This document shows positions 27,343 through 36,553 of a stretch of 42,244 bases of DNA, piece by piece. The notes under the pieces were generated by a model that saw only the letters and a program-made list of their open reading frames with translations, made no database searches and was not told the origin of the DNA. Location: NCBI GenBank assembly GCA_027493055.1, contig JAPUDO010000066.1, forward strand, positions 25,243 through 67,486. The letters are read 5' to 3'. Position 1 is the first letter of the stretch. The number at the start of each line of letters is the position of its first letter. The position numbers and the translations under genes are program-made. The DNA is from Niabella sp. (lineage in GTDB: Bacteria > Bacteroidota > Bacteroidia > Chitinophagales > Chitinophagaceae).

Positions 27343-30066
27343 TTATTCAAATAACCAATCCACCTGCTTCCTGTTTCCGCTTTCATATAAGCCTGCATCA
27401 TATACAGGCAATGGCGCACCGGCATCAATAAAACCAAGTATTAAAGCCACGCCCCTGGCAAGCTTCAATGTGTTGTTACCGGGTTTAAAGTCATAACTAT
27501 GCACGTGCAGCTGCGGCATACCGGGCACTATCATGGCATTGGCTATTTTAGTATCTGCCTGACCGTAATCATTGGCACTCGCATTTGTTTCAAGCTCAGG
27601 TTGTTTCAGGTATGTAGTATCTACTGTAAAAGCTGCTTTTTGCGGCTTAAAAAAGCCTACCAGCACTTTTACGGGCTTTTTATTGCTGAAAGAAATTTCA
27701 GTACCATTAGTTACCTGGTCTGTGAAAGAAGTTTTCAGCCCCTGCAACCCCTTCAGCTCCCCCGCAAAAGACCTGACAGCAAAATCTTTATCGGCAAAAG
27801 GATGCGCCAAACTATCTACTGTATAAAAGCGATCATAGTTTAAAAGTGTTATCTCTGCATTTTTCAATGGTACAACCGTTTTTGCCTGGCCTGGCTTTAC
27901 ATTTTTGAGAGAGTCCAGCTTATGCTGAAAGATGGACAGCTCCTCTTCAAAGACCGGTAACACATCCGCCCAGTTCTTATACCTGCCTCCTGCGCCTGAT
28001 AAAGGAATTTTCCGTCCTCCTGTTTGCATACTGTTAGCGTACAGGTAAGCAGGTTTTGTAAGATCTGTAAGCTTTTTATACCATTCAACACTTTCTTTTA
28101 ATAACGGCAATACCCTGTCCAGGTCAGCCAGATCATTAGAATATTTGTAACGCAGCACCTGCAAAGCAGCTTCGGCCTTAAAAGCAAAGTGGTAAGCCAT
28201 AGCCCGATAGCTGTATGCATCGTTCTTAATACGTTGAAATTCCGCACTGTTCCTGGTCACGTTTTTAACGGCATCAATGGCAGCCACGGCTTTATCCCCG
28301 TGCTCTTTTACCTCCCTGATAATCTGAACCGGAGTTTCTCCTGTATGCTTTTGCCCGTTCCACTCTTTTTCGGCATATTCTGCCAGGGATTCTCCTTCGG
28401 GGCTTTCAGCTTCATACAACAAGGTAAACAGGCCATAGCGATAGGGATTGATCAGCTGTGTCATTAACATACCCAGGTTAAGCGTTTGCCGGTTACCATC
28501 TGTAATGCCAAAGCGTCTTAATAATTTGGGGGATATCTCACCGGTCTCTTCGTAAGCTTTTAAAATATTTTGCCCATCGACTTCGTTCACACCTAATTGG
28601 CTTGCCAGGCCCTTACTCCAGTACCCGATTTCTTCCGTCCTGTCTCTTTTAGCCTTCCAGGCATAACGGCTCCAGGCCTTGTACCAGAGCCAGTCTCGTT
28701 CAATCTGCAGCAGCCTTTTACCCTCTTTTACACTGTCTGCCGAATAAGGCCAGTCCCAATAAGAAGCCTGTGGGTACAGATGCAAACCATTACCACCCAT
28801 CACCTCGTGCATGCCTATTACCGAGCGCTGAATAAAATCGGCAGAAGCATAACGGAAAGGCTCCAGGTTAGCCAATATGTGCACATTCTCTATCTGAACA
28901 CTTCCCAGCTTGCTTAATGTTTGATGTAATTCAGCCCATGCACCACGCGGACGGTCATAAGTAAGCGCTTCGCCGTTAAACTTAGCCTCAGTATACAGAT
29001 TTTTATATAATGGCAAAGCAGCTTTCATAACAGCAGGAGCATCTGTATCATGCGCCCGTAAAACGATTGGTGGCTCCTCTGTTTTACCTAAAGTTTTTAA
29101 CCCATCCTGCACACCCGGGATAATCGTTTTTGTAAACCACTCAATATCATCATTCCCAACTCCCTCCATAGCCTCTCCCAGGCAAACCATTAAACCAACG
29201 TTAGGATATTTCTCAACAAATGCAGCAATGGACTTACGGGTATAATCCGCTATCAGCGGAATAATTGGCCTTTCCCGGTCCTGTGTTTTCATTCCATGTT
29301 TTTCGGCAAAGGGCTTTGATACCAGAATATTGTAAAACATCTGGATGACCCATATCCCCCGTTTATCAGCTTCCGTGGTAAGAAATTTGAAAATGTCTTC
29401 GTTCTTTTTAAAAGTAGCTTCATCTACTTCAACCGCATAAGGATAGTCCTTAAGCTTTACCAGCGAAGCAAACGGGTGGCCGTTCCATAAATACAGGGAG
29501 TTCATCCGGTTGTTTACCATAGAATCCAGCACCTGTATCCATAAATCCTTATCATAGAACCAGGGAAAAATTTCAGGAGTGTAAGGATATTCATAAACAG
29601 TTCTTCCGGGCAGATAATAGGGTTTTTGCAAGCCGATACATTCTCCGCGCAATACCATTTCAGGAGCATCTGTTATATTAATATGATCGGGCACAGACCT
29701 ATCAGAAGCAATCCTATCGGACAGCTCTAAACATCCGTATAAAATACCTGAGGCGTCTGCACCGGCAATGCGGATGTTTTTTTTATCTGTCTTTATAGAA
29801 AAACCTTCTTTTTTAAGCTGGCTGTCAAAAGTACTTTCAATAATTACCTGCTTCTGTTTTTTAGAAGACGTTCTGGCTGTATTTATTAAAGAAACAGCAT
29901 ATCCCTGTTTTTGCAGTTCCTGCTTCAGGATATCTACACCATATACCACGCGGGGTTGCGTGTTTAACGGATTTACAATCGTTATCTTTTCAATTGCTAC
30001 TGCAAATGATGTGTTCAACACTAAACAAAATACTAATAACCACCTTAATCGCAGCATCATATACAC
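27343..30066 (-). CDS. GH67-like alpha-uronidase candidate
   Basis: A 907-residue exported protein with signal peptide LRWLLVFCLVLNTSFAVA. Residues about 25-140 look like the alpha-glucuronidase N-terminal (GH20-like) domain: VVYGVDILKQELQKQGYAV, then GFSIKTDKKNIRIAGADASG and ILYGCLELSDRI. A TIM-barrel follows (NRMNSLYLWNGHPFASLVKL; IWVIQMFYNILVSKPFAEKH; GLMVCLGEAMEG; VHILANLEPFRYAS), then a helical region and a C-terminal beta-domain. Glu in CLGEAMEG is a candidate catalytic residue. It is the last gene of the MaoC-RhaT operon, 9 bases after the oxidoreductase. In a pectin locus a galacturonidase or glucuronidase is plausible; it might instead belong to another uronidase family such as GH138. 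No profile search was possible. Confidence 0.65.
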   Translation of the reverse strand: MYMMLRLRWLLVFCLVLNTSFAVAIEKITIVNPLNTQPRVVYGVDILKQELQKQGYAVSLINTARTSSKKQKQVIIESTFDSQLKKEGFSIKTDKKNIRIAGADASGILYGCLELSDRIASDRSVPDHINITDAPEMVLRGECIGLQKPYYLPGRTVYEYPYTPEIFPWFYDKDLWIQVLDSMVNNRMNSLYLWNGHPFASLVKLKDYPYAVEVDEATFKKNEDIFKFLTTEADKRGIWVIQMFYNILVSKPFAEKHGMKTQDRERPIIPLIADYTRKSIAAFVEKYPNVGLMVCLGEAMEGVGNDDIEWFTKTIIPGVQDGLKTLGKTEEPPIVLRAHDTDAPAVMKAALPLYKNLYTEAKFNGEALTYDRPRGAWAELHQTLSKLGSVQIENVHILANLEPFRYASADFIQRSVIGMHEVMGGNGLHLYPQASYWDWPYSADSVKEGKRLLQIERDWLWYKAWSRYAWKAKRDRTEEIGYWSKGLASQLGVNEVDGQNILKAYEETGEISPKLLRRFGITDGNRQTLNLGMLMTQLINPYRYGLFTLLYEAESPEGESLAEYAEKEWNGQKHTGETPVQIIREVKEHGDKAVAAIDAVKNVTRNSAEFQRIKNDAYSYRAMAYHFAFKAEAALQVLRYKYSNDLADLDRVLPLLKESVEWYKKLTDLTKPAYLYANSMQTGGRKIPLSGAGGRYKNWADVLPVFEEELSIFQHKLDSLKNVKPGQAKTVVPLKNAEITLLNYDRFYTVDSLAHPFADKDFAVRSFAGELKGLQGLKTSFTDQVTNGTEISFSNKKPVKVLVGFFKPQKAAFTVDTTYLKQPELETNASANDYGQADTKIANAMIVPGMPQLHVHSYDFKPGNNTLKLARGVALILGFIDAGAPLPVYDAGLYESGNRKQVDWLFE

Positions 30067-30075
30067 TTTAACGGT

Positions 30076-31134
30076 TTATAAAAAATCATTGATCAGTACC
30101 CCATCCCTTTCATTGCTTGCATAAGCAGCTTCCACACAGGCCATCGTCAGCAGCGCATCGTCAATACTATTCTCCGGCCTGGCAATAATGCCTGCTTTTG
30201 CTAACAACATTTGCTCCATGGTTCCAATAAAAGCATGAGGAAACCAGGTTCCGCTGATCGCTTTTGTACGCCACTGCACATTGCTGCCATCCTCTAAAGA
30301 AATATACTCAAACTTATCATCTGTTCCATGCGGGTAATTGATCAACGCACCAAAAGTTATCTTAACAGCACCCTTTGTACCTTCTATTTTTACGTACGAC
30401 TCCTGCTTCTGATAACTATAATTGTGATTATGATTGGTATGGATAACTGCACGTACCATATCCCCGTAGTCCATTATTATATTGGATCTAACCGAGGCCA
30501 GCTGCGCAGCTTCAGGATGTTTAAATGTGCGGGCCAATACCTTTCCAGGATCACCTAAAAAAGAACGTACCAGGTCTACATAATGAATACTGTGATAATT
30601 AATTTCCATACGCTCTTTTTCAAACAGGAAATCCCAGAGATTCCAGGGTGTATGAACATTCACATATACTTCTACATCGGTAATAATACCCAGCCCGCCA
30701 TCTGCGATCATCTTCCTCGCTTCTTTAATATAAGGTGCAAAGCGCATCTGGAAATTAACACCGGCCAGCATTTGCTTACCATGCGCTAAATTGTGAATGG
30801 CCTTCGCCTCATCCATACTTTCACCATAAGGCTTTTGGATCAGGACGGTTGCTTTTTCGGGTAACGCTTTAAGCACAGGTATGATCTCTGAAGCAGGCAG
30901 GGCAAAATCATAGACAGCTTCGGTTCCATTATCTGCCACCATTTCCTCAAGACTATCATACACTTTTCCGATACCAAACTTTTCAGCCAGCTTAATAGCT
31001 TTTTGCTTATTACGGTTGACTATTCCCTTTACTGTATAACCTGCAATCTTATAGGCCGGCAAATGCGCATCAGCTACAATGCCACCTGCACCAATAATAC
31101 ATATAGGAATTGCTTTGATTTGTTCCTGATCCAT
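30076..31134 (-). CDS. Gfo/Idh/MocA-family NAD(P)-dependent sugar oxidoreductase
   Basis: Cytoplasmic dehydrogenase (352 residues from 31134). The Rossmann motif is IPICIIGAGGIVADAHLPAY, and the family's EKP-like Lys occurs as VLIQKPYGE. The C-terminal domain includes EINYHSIHYVDLVRSFLGDP with paired His residues. The frame opens upstream at 31161 inside RhaT; the ATG at 31134, one base past the RhaT stop, is preferred. It probably oxidises a sugar or sugar acid to a lactone or keto form. Together with the lactonase-like amidohydrolase in the same operon it could form an oxidise-then-hydrolyse pair for rhamnose or a uronic acid; that pairing is inference. Confidence 0.88.
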   Translation of the reverse strand: MDQEQIKAIPICIIGAGGIVADAHLPAYKIAGYTVKGIVNRNKQKAIKLAEKFGIGKVYDSLEEMVADNGTEAVYDFALPASEIIPVLKALPEKATVLIQKPYGESMDEAKAIHNLAHGKQMLAGVNFQMRFAPYIKEARKMIADGGLGIITDVEVYVNVHTPWNLWDFLFEKERMEINYHSIHYVDLVRSFLGDPGKVLARTFKHPEAAQLASVRSNIIMDYGDMVRAVIHTNHNHNYSYQKQESYVKIEGTKGAVKITFGALINYPHGTDDKFEYISLEDGSNVQWRTKAISGTWFPHAFIGTMEQMLLAKAGIIARPENSIDDALLTMACVEAAYASNERDGVLINDFL

Positions 31135-31135
31135 A

Positions 31136-32161
31136 TTATACTCCTCCCAGGTAATTACCATAAGTTAACACTAACACTGCCAGTAAAAGTACCGCCAGCG
31201 CAAAAGCAAGTGCACGGCGGGTTAGAGGCCGGGTAAATTTCCACTCTTTTAATACCAGCCCAACCAGCGAGCTGCAAAACACCAGCAGGATCATGTGTAT
31301 AGCCCAGCTTGAAAACTCGAACTTTCCTAAACGCACATGTCCCAAACCATAAAAGAAAAACTGGCCATACCATAACATACCGGTTAAAAGAGCCATTAAA
31401 TAATTAATGCTTAAAGTACCTTTATTAATATGCCGGTATTCTGAAAAAGTTTTATTTTTTACATGTAGCCACAAAGTGTACAGCAATGTTGTAACAAAGG
31501 CTCCTGTGTTAGAAAATATATATACCACATTCACCTGGAAATTGCCCGCACCGTAATCAGCAGCAATGTCAGAAATAGGCTTACCTGCATTTATCGCGAA
31601 ACCATAAAATGCAGATAATATACCTGCCAGCAAACATAAAGGCAATCCTTTTTTAAATGAAAAAGCAGCATGGCTTTGTGCTACATCTTTCTCCTTCAGC
31701 CTGCCTGCTATGCCACAAAAAGCAATGCCCGCCGCACCCAGCACCACACCGGTTAATATCCATTGTCCGCCCGTTCCATTCAATACATCGCTCATGGTAC
31801 CATTCATCAGCGGGGGAATTAAAGTTCCCAGTACACAGGATATACCTACAGAAATAGCATAGGTCAGAGAAAAGCCGATATGCTTTATTGCCATACCAAA
31901 AGCGGTACCGCCTATGCCATAAGCCATTCCCAACAGGAACGAATTGCGCATTGCAGAAGCAGGTGCTTCGCTCAATACCCGGCCCAAAGACGGAATAGTG
32001 AGCCATGCAATAAACAGGGGCAGCAAAAACCAGCATACAGAAGCCTGGGCCAGCCAGTACGTTTGCCAGCTCCAGCCTTTAACTTTCTTTTCAGGGGTGT
32101 AACATAACGCTGCAGAGGAAGCGCCTACACCATGAAAAAATATGCCCCAGAATAATTGCAT
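31136..32161 (-). CDS. rhaT: L-rhamnose/proton symporter RhaT
   Basis: Inner-membrane transporter (341 residues, about ten transmembrane helices) importing L-rhamnose with a proton. It shows the family's features: an N-terminal helix with FWGIFFHGVGASSAALCYTP, FLLGMAYGIGGTAFGMAIKH, GFSLTYAISVGISCVLGTL and IPPLMNG. Its presence tells that rhamnose is a product of the extracellular enzymes, matching GH78. It sits between the amidohydrolase (60 bases upstream) and the oxidoreductase (one base downstream), so all are co-transcribed. A few RhaT-like proteins may carry other deoxy-sugars. Confidence 0.92.
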   Translation of the reverse strand: MQLFWGIFFHGVGASSAALCYTPEKKVKGWSWQTYWLAQASVCWFLLPLFIAWLTIPSLGRVLSEAPASAMRNSFLLGMAYGIGGTAFGMAIKHIGFSLTYAISVGISCVLGTLIPPLMNGTMSDVLNGTGGQWILTGVVLGAAGIAFCGIAGRLKEKDVAQSHAAFSFKKGLPLCLLAGILSAFYGFAINAGKPISDIAADYGAGNFQVNVVYIFSNTGAFVTTLLYTLWLHVKNKTFSEYRHINKGTLSINYLMALLTGMLWYGQFFFYGLGHVRLGKFEFSSWAIHMILLVFCSSLVGLVLKEWKFTRPLTRRALAFALAVLLLAVLVLTYGNYLGGV

Positions 32162-32221
32162 TCTTATATTTTAATATTGAACCGATTATAAACCTATAGC
32201 ATTGGTGTTCTATAATATTAG

Positions 32222-33076
32222 TCAGACCTTGTCCAGATTATAAAATGAAATAGCATTCCCGCTAAATATCAAACACCTTTGATGTTCATCATCAACCAAC
32301 TCTTTAATAACCTGCTTATATACCTCCCATACCTCTACATAACCTGAAGCCAGCAAAGATACCGGCCAGTCACCACCGCAAAAGCAACGGTCAGCTCCAA
32401 AAGCTGTTAATACAAAGTCTATATACGGCTTTATTACCGCTGCGCTAAATTGTTCTTTTCCTGCTGTTGTTCCCAGCCCGGAAATTTTAACGTAAAAATT
32501 TTTATGCTGTGCGGCCTGTTTCATATACTGCCCCCATTCACCAAAGCGTTCACCGCTTTTTACAGGCGGCTGGTTCAGGTGGTTAAATACCATTTTCAGG
32601 TCTGGCACCAGCTCAGCTACCCTTAAAGCAGTCTTTATATGATTTACTTTAACCCCTACCACATCAAAAGGCAGTTGATGTGCTGCCAGTACTCTTAAGC
32701 TTTCAATCACCTCTGGCCGTAATAACCACTCATCATCGGCTTCGTCATGAATCAGGTGCCTCACCCCTTTAAAATATCTTTCTGCTAAAAAAAACGACTG
32801 TAACAATTGCTCCGTTTTTGAGCTGCTGGTTAATGGTAACCAACCTACTACACCTTTGATCCAGTCATGACTGTTAGCCGCTTCTATCATCAACGCGGTG
32901 TCTTCAATAGTATTATCAGCCTGTACCAGCAGACCTGCATTAACACCGGCAGCAACACGGGAAGCTGCTAATTCTTCCAGGCTGTAGGTTTGCTGTAACA
33001 CTCTGTCAGCATTTTTTAACCATCCGTAACCAGAACGCTCCAAATCCCATATATGTACATGCGTATCAATAATCAT
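32222..33076 (-). CDS. Amidohydrolase, sugar-lactonase type (COG3618)
   Basis: Cytoplasmic metal-dependent hydrolase of 284 residues. It starts with IDTHVHIWDLERSGYGWL, the metal-binding HxH and tryptophan motif typical of the L-fucono- and L-rhamnono-lactonase group. Other signs are FKGVRHLIHDE, KMVFNHLNQPP and CFCGGDWPVSLL, where the Asp is the usual catalytic/metal residue. No signal peptide. The likely reaction is opening of a sugar-acid lactone made by the Gfo/Idh enzyme, giving a rhamnonate- or fuconate-type acid. It begins 17 bases after the CoA-transferase gene and precedes RhaT. Confidence 0.85.
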   Translation of the reverse strand: MIIDTHVHIWDLERSGYGWLKNADRVLQQTYSLEELAASRVAAGVNAGLLVQADNTIEDTALMIEAANSHDWIKGVVGWLPLTSSSKTEQLLQSFFLAERYFKGVRHLIHDEADDEWLLRPEVIESLRVLAAHQLPFDVVGVKVNHIKTALRVAELVPDLKMVFNHLNQPPVKSGERFGEWGQYMKQAAQHKNFYVKISGLGTTAGKEQFSAAVIKPYIDFVLTAFGADRCFCGGDWPVSLLASGYVEVWEVYKQVIKELVDDEHQRCLIFSGNAISFYNLDKV

Positions 33077-33093
33077 ATGAATATATATAGTTT

Positions 33094-34266
33094 CTACTGC
33101 ACACTAACTGCTTCGGGTTCTACACCTGTTTCAAATTTTAGGTCGATCTCATTATTGTGCTCACCCAATGCCGGAGCCCCGATATTATTGGAGAGCGTAC
33201 GCCCATCTATAGTTATAGGCGATCTGGTGGTTTTTATGGAAATCCCATTACTGGTCTTTACCACAATTTCCATATTCAGCAATTTATAGCCATCCTCTTC
33301 TGTCAGCTGTTTATAATCCAAAACCTTGGAACACCAAACACCTGCGGGCTCCAGTACACTTAACCAGTAAGACGTTGTATTTGTAAGAAGATGGCGCGCC
33401 AGTACTGATTTTATTTCATCTCTTTTATCAAACCAGTCCTTTTTATCATTATAAACGGTTAATGGCTTACAGCCGGTCAACACACCTAACTGAACAATAT
33501 CTGCCATTGCTATGGCTATATAATCATCTTCTGTTTTATATATACCATAAGGAGCTGCTACATAAGCATGTCCGCTGTTAACAGCGCTGCGCTGAGGTAG
33601 CCGCCCACCGTCATTAAAATAGCAGGTTAATACTTCAAACTGGAAGTCCAGGGCACTTTCCAGCATACTTACCTGTATGCTGCCCCCCTCACCTGTAATA
33701 CCTTTACGATATAAAAGAGAAAGAATACCCTGCGCCAGGTGTCCTCCTGCCAGCATATCCACCACCGAAACGCCCATTGGCGTGGGATTAGCACTGCTGC
33801 TATTATTCAACCAGGCAAGGCCTGATACAGACTGAAGCAACAGATCCTGGCCCGGTAAATGTTTCCAGTCGCCGTTTTCACCATAACCGGTTATGTTAGC
33901 ATAAATTACAGAAGGGTTAAGCTGCTTTACACTCTCGTAATCAAAACCTAATCTTTCCATTACGCCCGGTCGGAAATTGTGCATCACCACATCAGCCTTT
34001 TCAATTATTTTTTTGATCCTGCTTACATCATCCGGACTTTTAAGATCAGCTGCATAGCTTTTTTTATTCCGGTTGATGGCATGGAATATAGAAGATTCTC
34101 CATCAATGACCACATCAGACACGTACAACTCCCTGCAGATATCGCCCGTTCCGGGCTTTTCAATTTTCACTACATCTGCACCAAAATCGGCCAGACATAA
34201 GGATGCAGAAGGCCCGGAAAGGAACTGGCTAAAATCAACCACTAATATATCCTGCAGGAATTTCAT
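33094..34266 (-). CDS. CaiB/BaiF family III CoA-transferase (1)
   Basis: Cytoplasmic enzyme of 390 residues that moves CoA between carboxylic acids. The start MKFLQDILVVDFSQFLSGPS, the motif HAINRNKKSYAADLKS, VVMHNFRPGVMERLG and the PGQDLLLQSVSGLAWL block are classic. The active-site Asp of the family corresponds to Asp170 in GVSVVDMLAGG and is conserved. Start and stop overlap its paralogue by a TAATG arrangement, which implies translational coupling and perhaps a two-subunit enzyme. A family III CoA-transferase is unusual in a pectin locus; the acid substrate is unknown. Confidence 0.93.
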   Translation of the reverse strand: MKFLQDILVVDFSQFLSGPSASLCLADFGADVVKIEKPGTGDICRELYVSDVVIDGESSIFHAINRNKKSYAADLKSPDDVSRIKKIIEKADVVMHNFRPGVMERLGFDYESVKQLNPSVIYANITGYGENGDWKHLPGQDLLLQSVSGLAWLNNSSSANPTPMGVSVVDMLAGGHLAQGILSLLYRKGITGEGGSIQVSMLESALDFQFEVLTCYFNDGGRLPQRSAVNSGHAYVAAPYGIYKTEDDYIAIAMADIVQLGVLTGCKPLTVYNDKKDWFDKRDEIKSVLARHLLTNTTSYWLSVLEPAGVWCSKVLDYKQLTEEDGYKLLNMEIVVKTSNGISIKTTRSPITIDGRTLSNNIGAPALGEHNNEIDLKFETGVEPEAVSVQ

Positions 34267-35405
34267 TATAATAAAAATTCTCCTTTAATTTTTTCAGTAT
34301 GCTGCCCCAGTAAGGGTGCCGGCCTGTCAGAAATCATTTTTTTTCCATTAATACGAATGGGGCAACCTGTAGTAAAATAATCTTCTCCGTTCCCGGCATT
34401 GATCCTGATCTCCATTTCTGTGCTCTTATACAGCTCCGTTTGTGTTAAGGCATCCCAGTTGTTTACATTCGATGCCCATAAACCTAACGACACCAGGCGC
34501 TGCAACCAATACTCACTGCTGTTGGTCAATAACTTTTTTTGAATAATGTGGTTGTGATCATCACGGTTTTCAAACACATCCTGTTGTGTATAGCCGTACA
34601 ATTCAGTGGTACCCAGAGCCCGTTGCAGCAAAGGCATACTCATCATAGCCAGTGCAATATATCCGTCTGCTGTTTTATAAATCCCGTAAGGCGCTCCTAA
34701 TAATGGATTGCCATTGCTCACCTTACTTCTTTTTATCCCCCGCCTGCTATGATAATGAGTAGTAAAAAGCTCAAACTGAAAGCTGATGGCTGACTCTAAA
34801 AGGCTTAGTTCTACATAAGCCCCAATACCCATCTTCTGGCGACGTATAAGCGCTGCCAATATACCCTGCACCGCATGTATCCCGCAAATACTGTCTACAA
34901 TAGAAAGGCCGAAAGGCATAGGCCCCTCTCCTTCATCGCCGGTAGTATAGGTAAGCCCGGATAAAGATTGCAGCAGCAGATCCTGGCCGGGTTTATCTTT
35001 CCACGGCCCCTTTTTACCATAGCCGGTTATTTCTGCATAAACAATACGATTGTTTATTTTCCTCACATCGCTGTAGGCAAGGCCTATCTTTTCCATCACA
35101 CCCGGCCTGAAATTATGCGTAATTACATCAGCTTTTGTAATCAGCTTTTGTACTAATGCAAGATCCTCTGCGTTTTTCAGATCGGCAGTAAAGCTTTCTT
35201 TATTCCGGTTGATGGCATGAAAATTAAGGGCATCCTCTCCTACCCATAAATTTTTTATAGCTAAGCTCCTGCATGGATCTCCGGTTACGGGCCGCTCTAT
35301 CTTTATAACGCGCGCGCCCAGGTCGGCCAGCCTTAAGCCGGCAGAAGGACCAGACAGATATTGGCTGAATTCAAGAACAATAAGACCTTTTAACGGCAAA
35401 GACAT
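34266..35405 (-). CDS. CaiB/BaiF family III CoA-transferase (2)
   Basis: Paralogue (379 residues) of the next gene, with the same motifs: VLEFSQYLSGPSAGLRLADL, HAINRNKESFTADLKN, DVITHNFRPGVMEKIG, DKPGQDLLLQSLSGLTY and catalytic Asp171 in GLSIVDSICG. The ATG overlaps the stop of the binding-protein-like gene (TAATG). Two such genes in series may act on different acids, or form a heteromer as in some family III systems. No CoA-lyase or ligase gene is found in the window, so the pathway is incomplete here. Confidence 0.93.
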   Translation of the reverse strand: MSLPLKGLIVLEFSQYLSGPSAGLRLADLGARVIKIERPVTGDPCRSLAIKNLWVGEDALNFHAINRNKESFTADLKNAEDLALVQKLITKADVITHNFRPGVMEKIGLAYSDVRKINNRIVYAEITGYGKKGPWKDKPGQDLLLQSLSGLTYTTGDEGEGPMPFGLSIVDSICGIHAVQGILAALIRRQKMGIGAYVELSLLESAISFQFELFTTHYHSRRGIKRSKVSNGNPLLGAPYGIYKTADGYIALAMMSMPLLQRALGTTELYGYTQQDVFENRDDHNHIIQKKLLTNSSEYWLQRLVSLGLWASNVNNWDALTQTELYKSTEMEIRINAGNGEDYFTTGCPIRINGKKMISDRPAPLLGQHTEKIKGEFLL

Positions 35406-36553
35406 TATGCAGCAACTTTTTTCTTTAAAGATTCCTGGTATATAGCGTTCAGCTTTTCAATAACCAGCTTTTCATTTTTTTGCTTACCCGATAAATATTC
35501 CTGTATATACAGCCCTGCTTCATCCTGGAAGTGCAGGTACCCATGGTAACGCGGACGCATATATCCATTTTCCATAACGGGTAAAACATTAGTAAAGAAG
35601 TTATGCGTAAGCTTATTATTCAAATCACTTTGCCATGCCTTTAAATACCCTGGCTGCCCTTCATTATATGTATAACCATTGGTTTGAAACTGCGGTGAGC
35701 ACACCATTGCGGCATAGGCAATCGCCTCTGGTTTATGATTTGAAAAAGCAGATACTGAAAGGCCTGTACCCCCAATAGTAGTGCTCAGCTTTTTACCCTT
35801 ATAGCTAACCACATCCGTATAATGAAGCAAATTCCCTGCATAACCCAAACGGGAATAATTAGTATAGCAATAAGCAAACGGACAATAAGCATAATGATCC
35901 GTTCCAACCATAGCTTCGGCAACTGCTATCGGGTTTCTTTCAAACATAGATTGATCCACCAACGAATATAGCTCATACATGGCACATAAGGCTAAAATAC
36001 CCGTATGCTCATTTATTACTTCTTTTGTATCAGCAAATGGTGTTTCTCCATGTGCTATACAAAAAGTATAAAAGTTCATTAACAAGTCTATAGGTATGGC
36101 CGGCACTGCTACCCTGCCTGCCCTGGCCAGGCTCAGCACTTCTTCCCAGGTTTGAGGAACAGTATCCAGTAAATCCTTCCTGTAACTGGCTGCCGGCGCT
36201 GCAGCATCAACAGCGAGGGCCCATTGATGCCCGTCGTAATGATAGCTTGAATGAGAAGCACCCACACTGTTCTCCAGTTGGTCCTGTAAATAACCGGCAG
36301 ACAAATGTTCATCAAGCGGCAGTACACAACGCGTAGCTGCTGCTGTTCCTACCCAGGGATGATCAATAATTAAGAGATCATATTCCTCTGTCAGCTTCTC
36401 TATGGGATAATCGGCAAACTGTTGCAGACTGCGCTTATGCCATTGCACTTCCACATTGGGGTGCAGTTCTGTAAAACGCTGAGCTGCTGCCTGCAATGGT
36501 GTTATACCCCGACTATGGCCCCAGGTTATTCCTTTTAAAATGATATCAGGCAT
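35405..36553 (-). CDS. Substrate-binding-protein fold without signal peptide
   Basis: A 382-residue protein of the carbohydrate ABC-transporter binding-protein (SBP) fold: [52 protein letters not shown] and [21 protein letters not shown] are typical. The chain begins directly with the first strand ([11 protein letters not shown]), with no signal peptide or lipid anchor, and no ABC permease or ATPase gene is near. It is therefore probably cytosolic, as a binding protein, enzyme or subunit with the coupled CoA-transferases. Its start overlaps the MaoC end by 8 bases and its stop overlaps the next ATG by 1. The function is not known; the fold call is good. Confidence 0.8.
   Translation of the reverse strand: MPDIILKGITWGHSRGITPLQAAAQRFTELHPNVEVQWHKRSLQQFADYPIEKLTEEYDLLIIDHPWVGTAAATRCVLPLDEHLSAGYLQDQLENSVGASHSSYHYDGHQWALAVDAAAPAASYRKDLLDTVPQTWEEVLSLARAGRVAVPAIPIDLLMNFYTFCIAHGETPFADTKEVINEHTGILALCAMYELYSLVDQSMFERNPIAVAEAMVGTDHYAYCPFAYCYTNYSRLGYAGNLLHYTDVVSYKGKKLSTTIGGTGLSVSAFSNHKPEAIAYAAMVCSPQFQTNGYTYNEGQPGYLKAWQSDLNNKLTHNFFTNVLPVMENGYMRPRYHGYLHFQDEAGLYIQEYLSGKQKNEKLVIEKLNAIYQESLKKKVAA

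Noticed and set aside
31155-32036. Minus-strand alternative frames inside RhaT
   Set aside because: They are off-frame shadows with no family resemblance, while RhaT in the other frame is unmistakable.
35405-36553. SBP-like gene as part of an ABC importer
   Set aside because: There is no signal peptide and no permease or ATPase gene in the window, so import is not supported.
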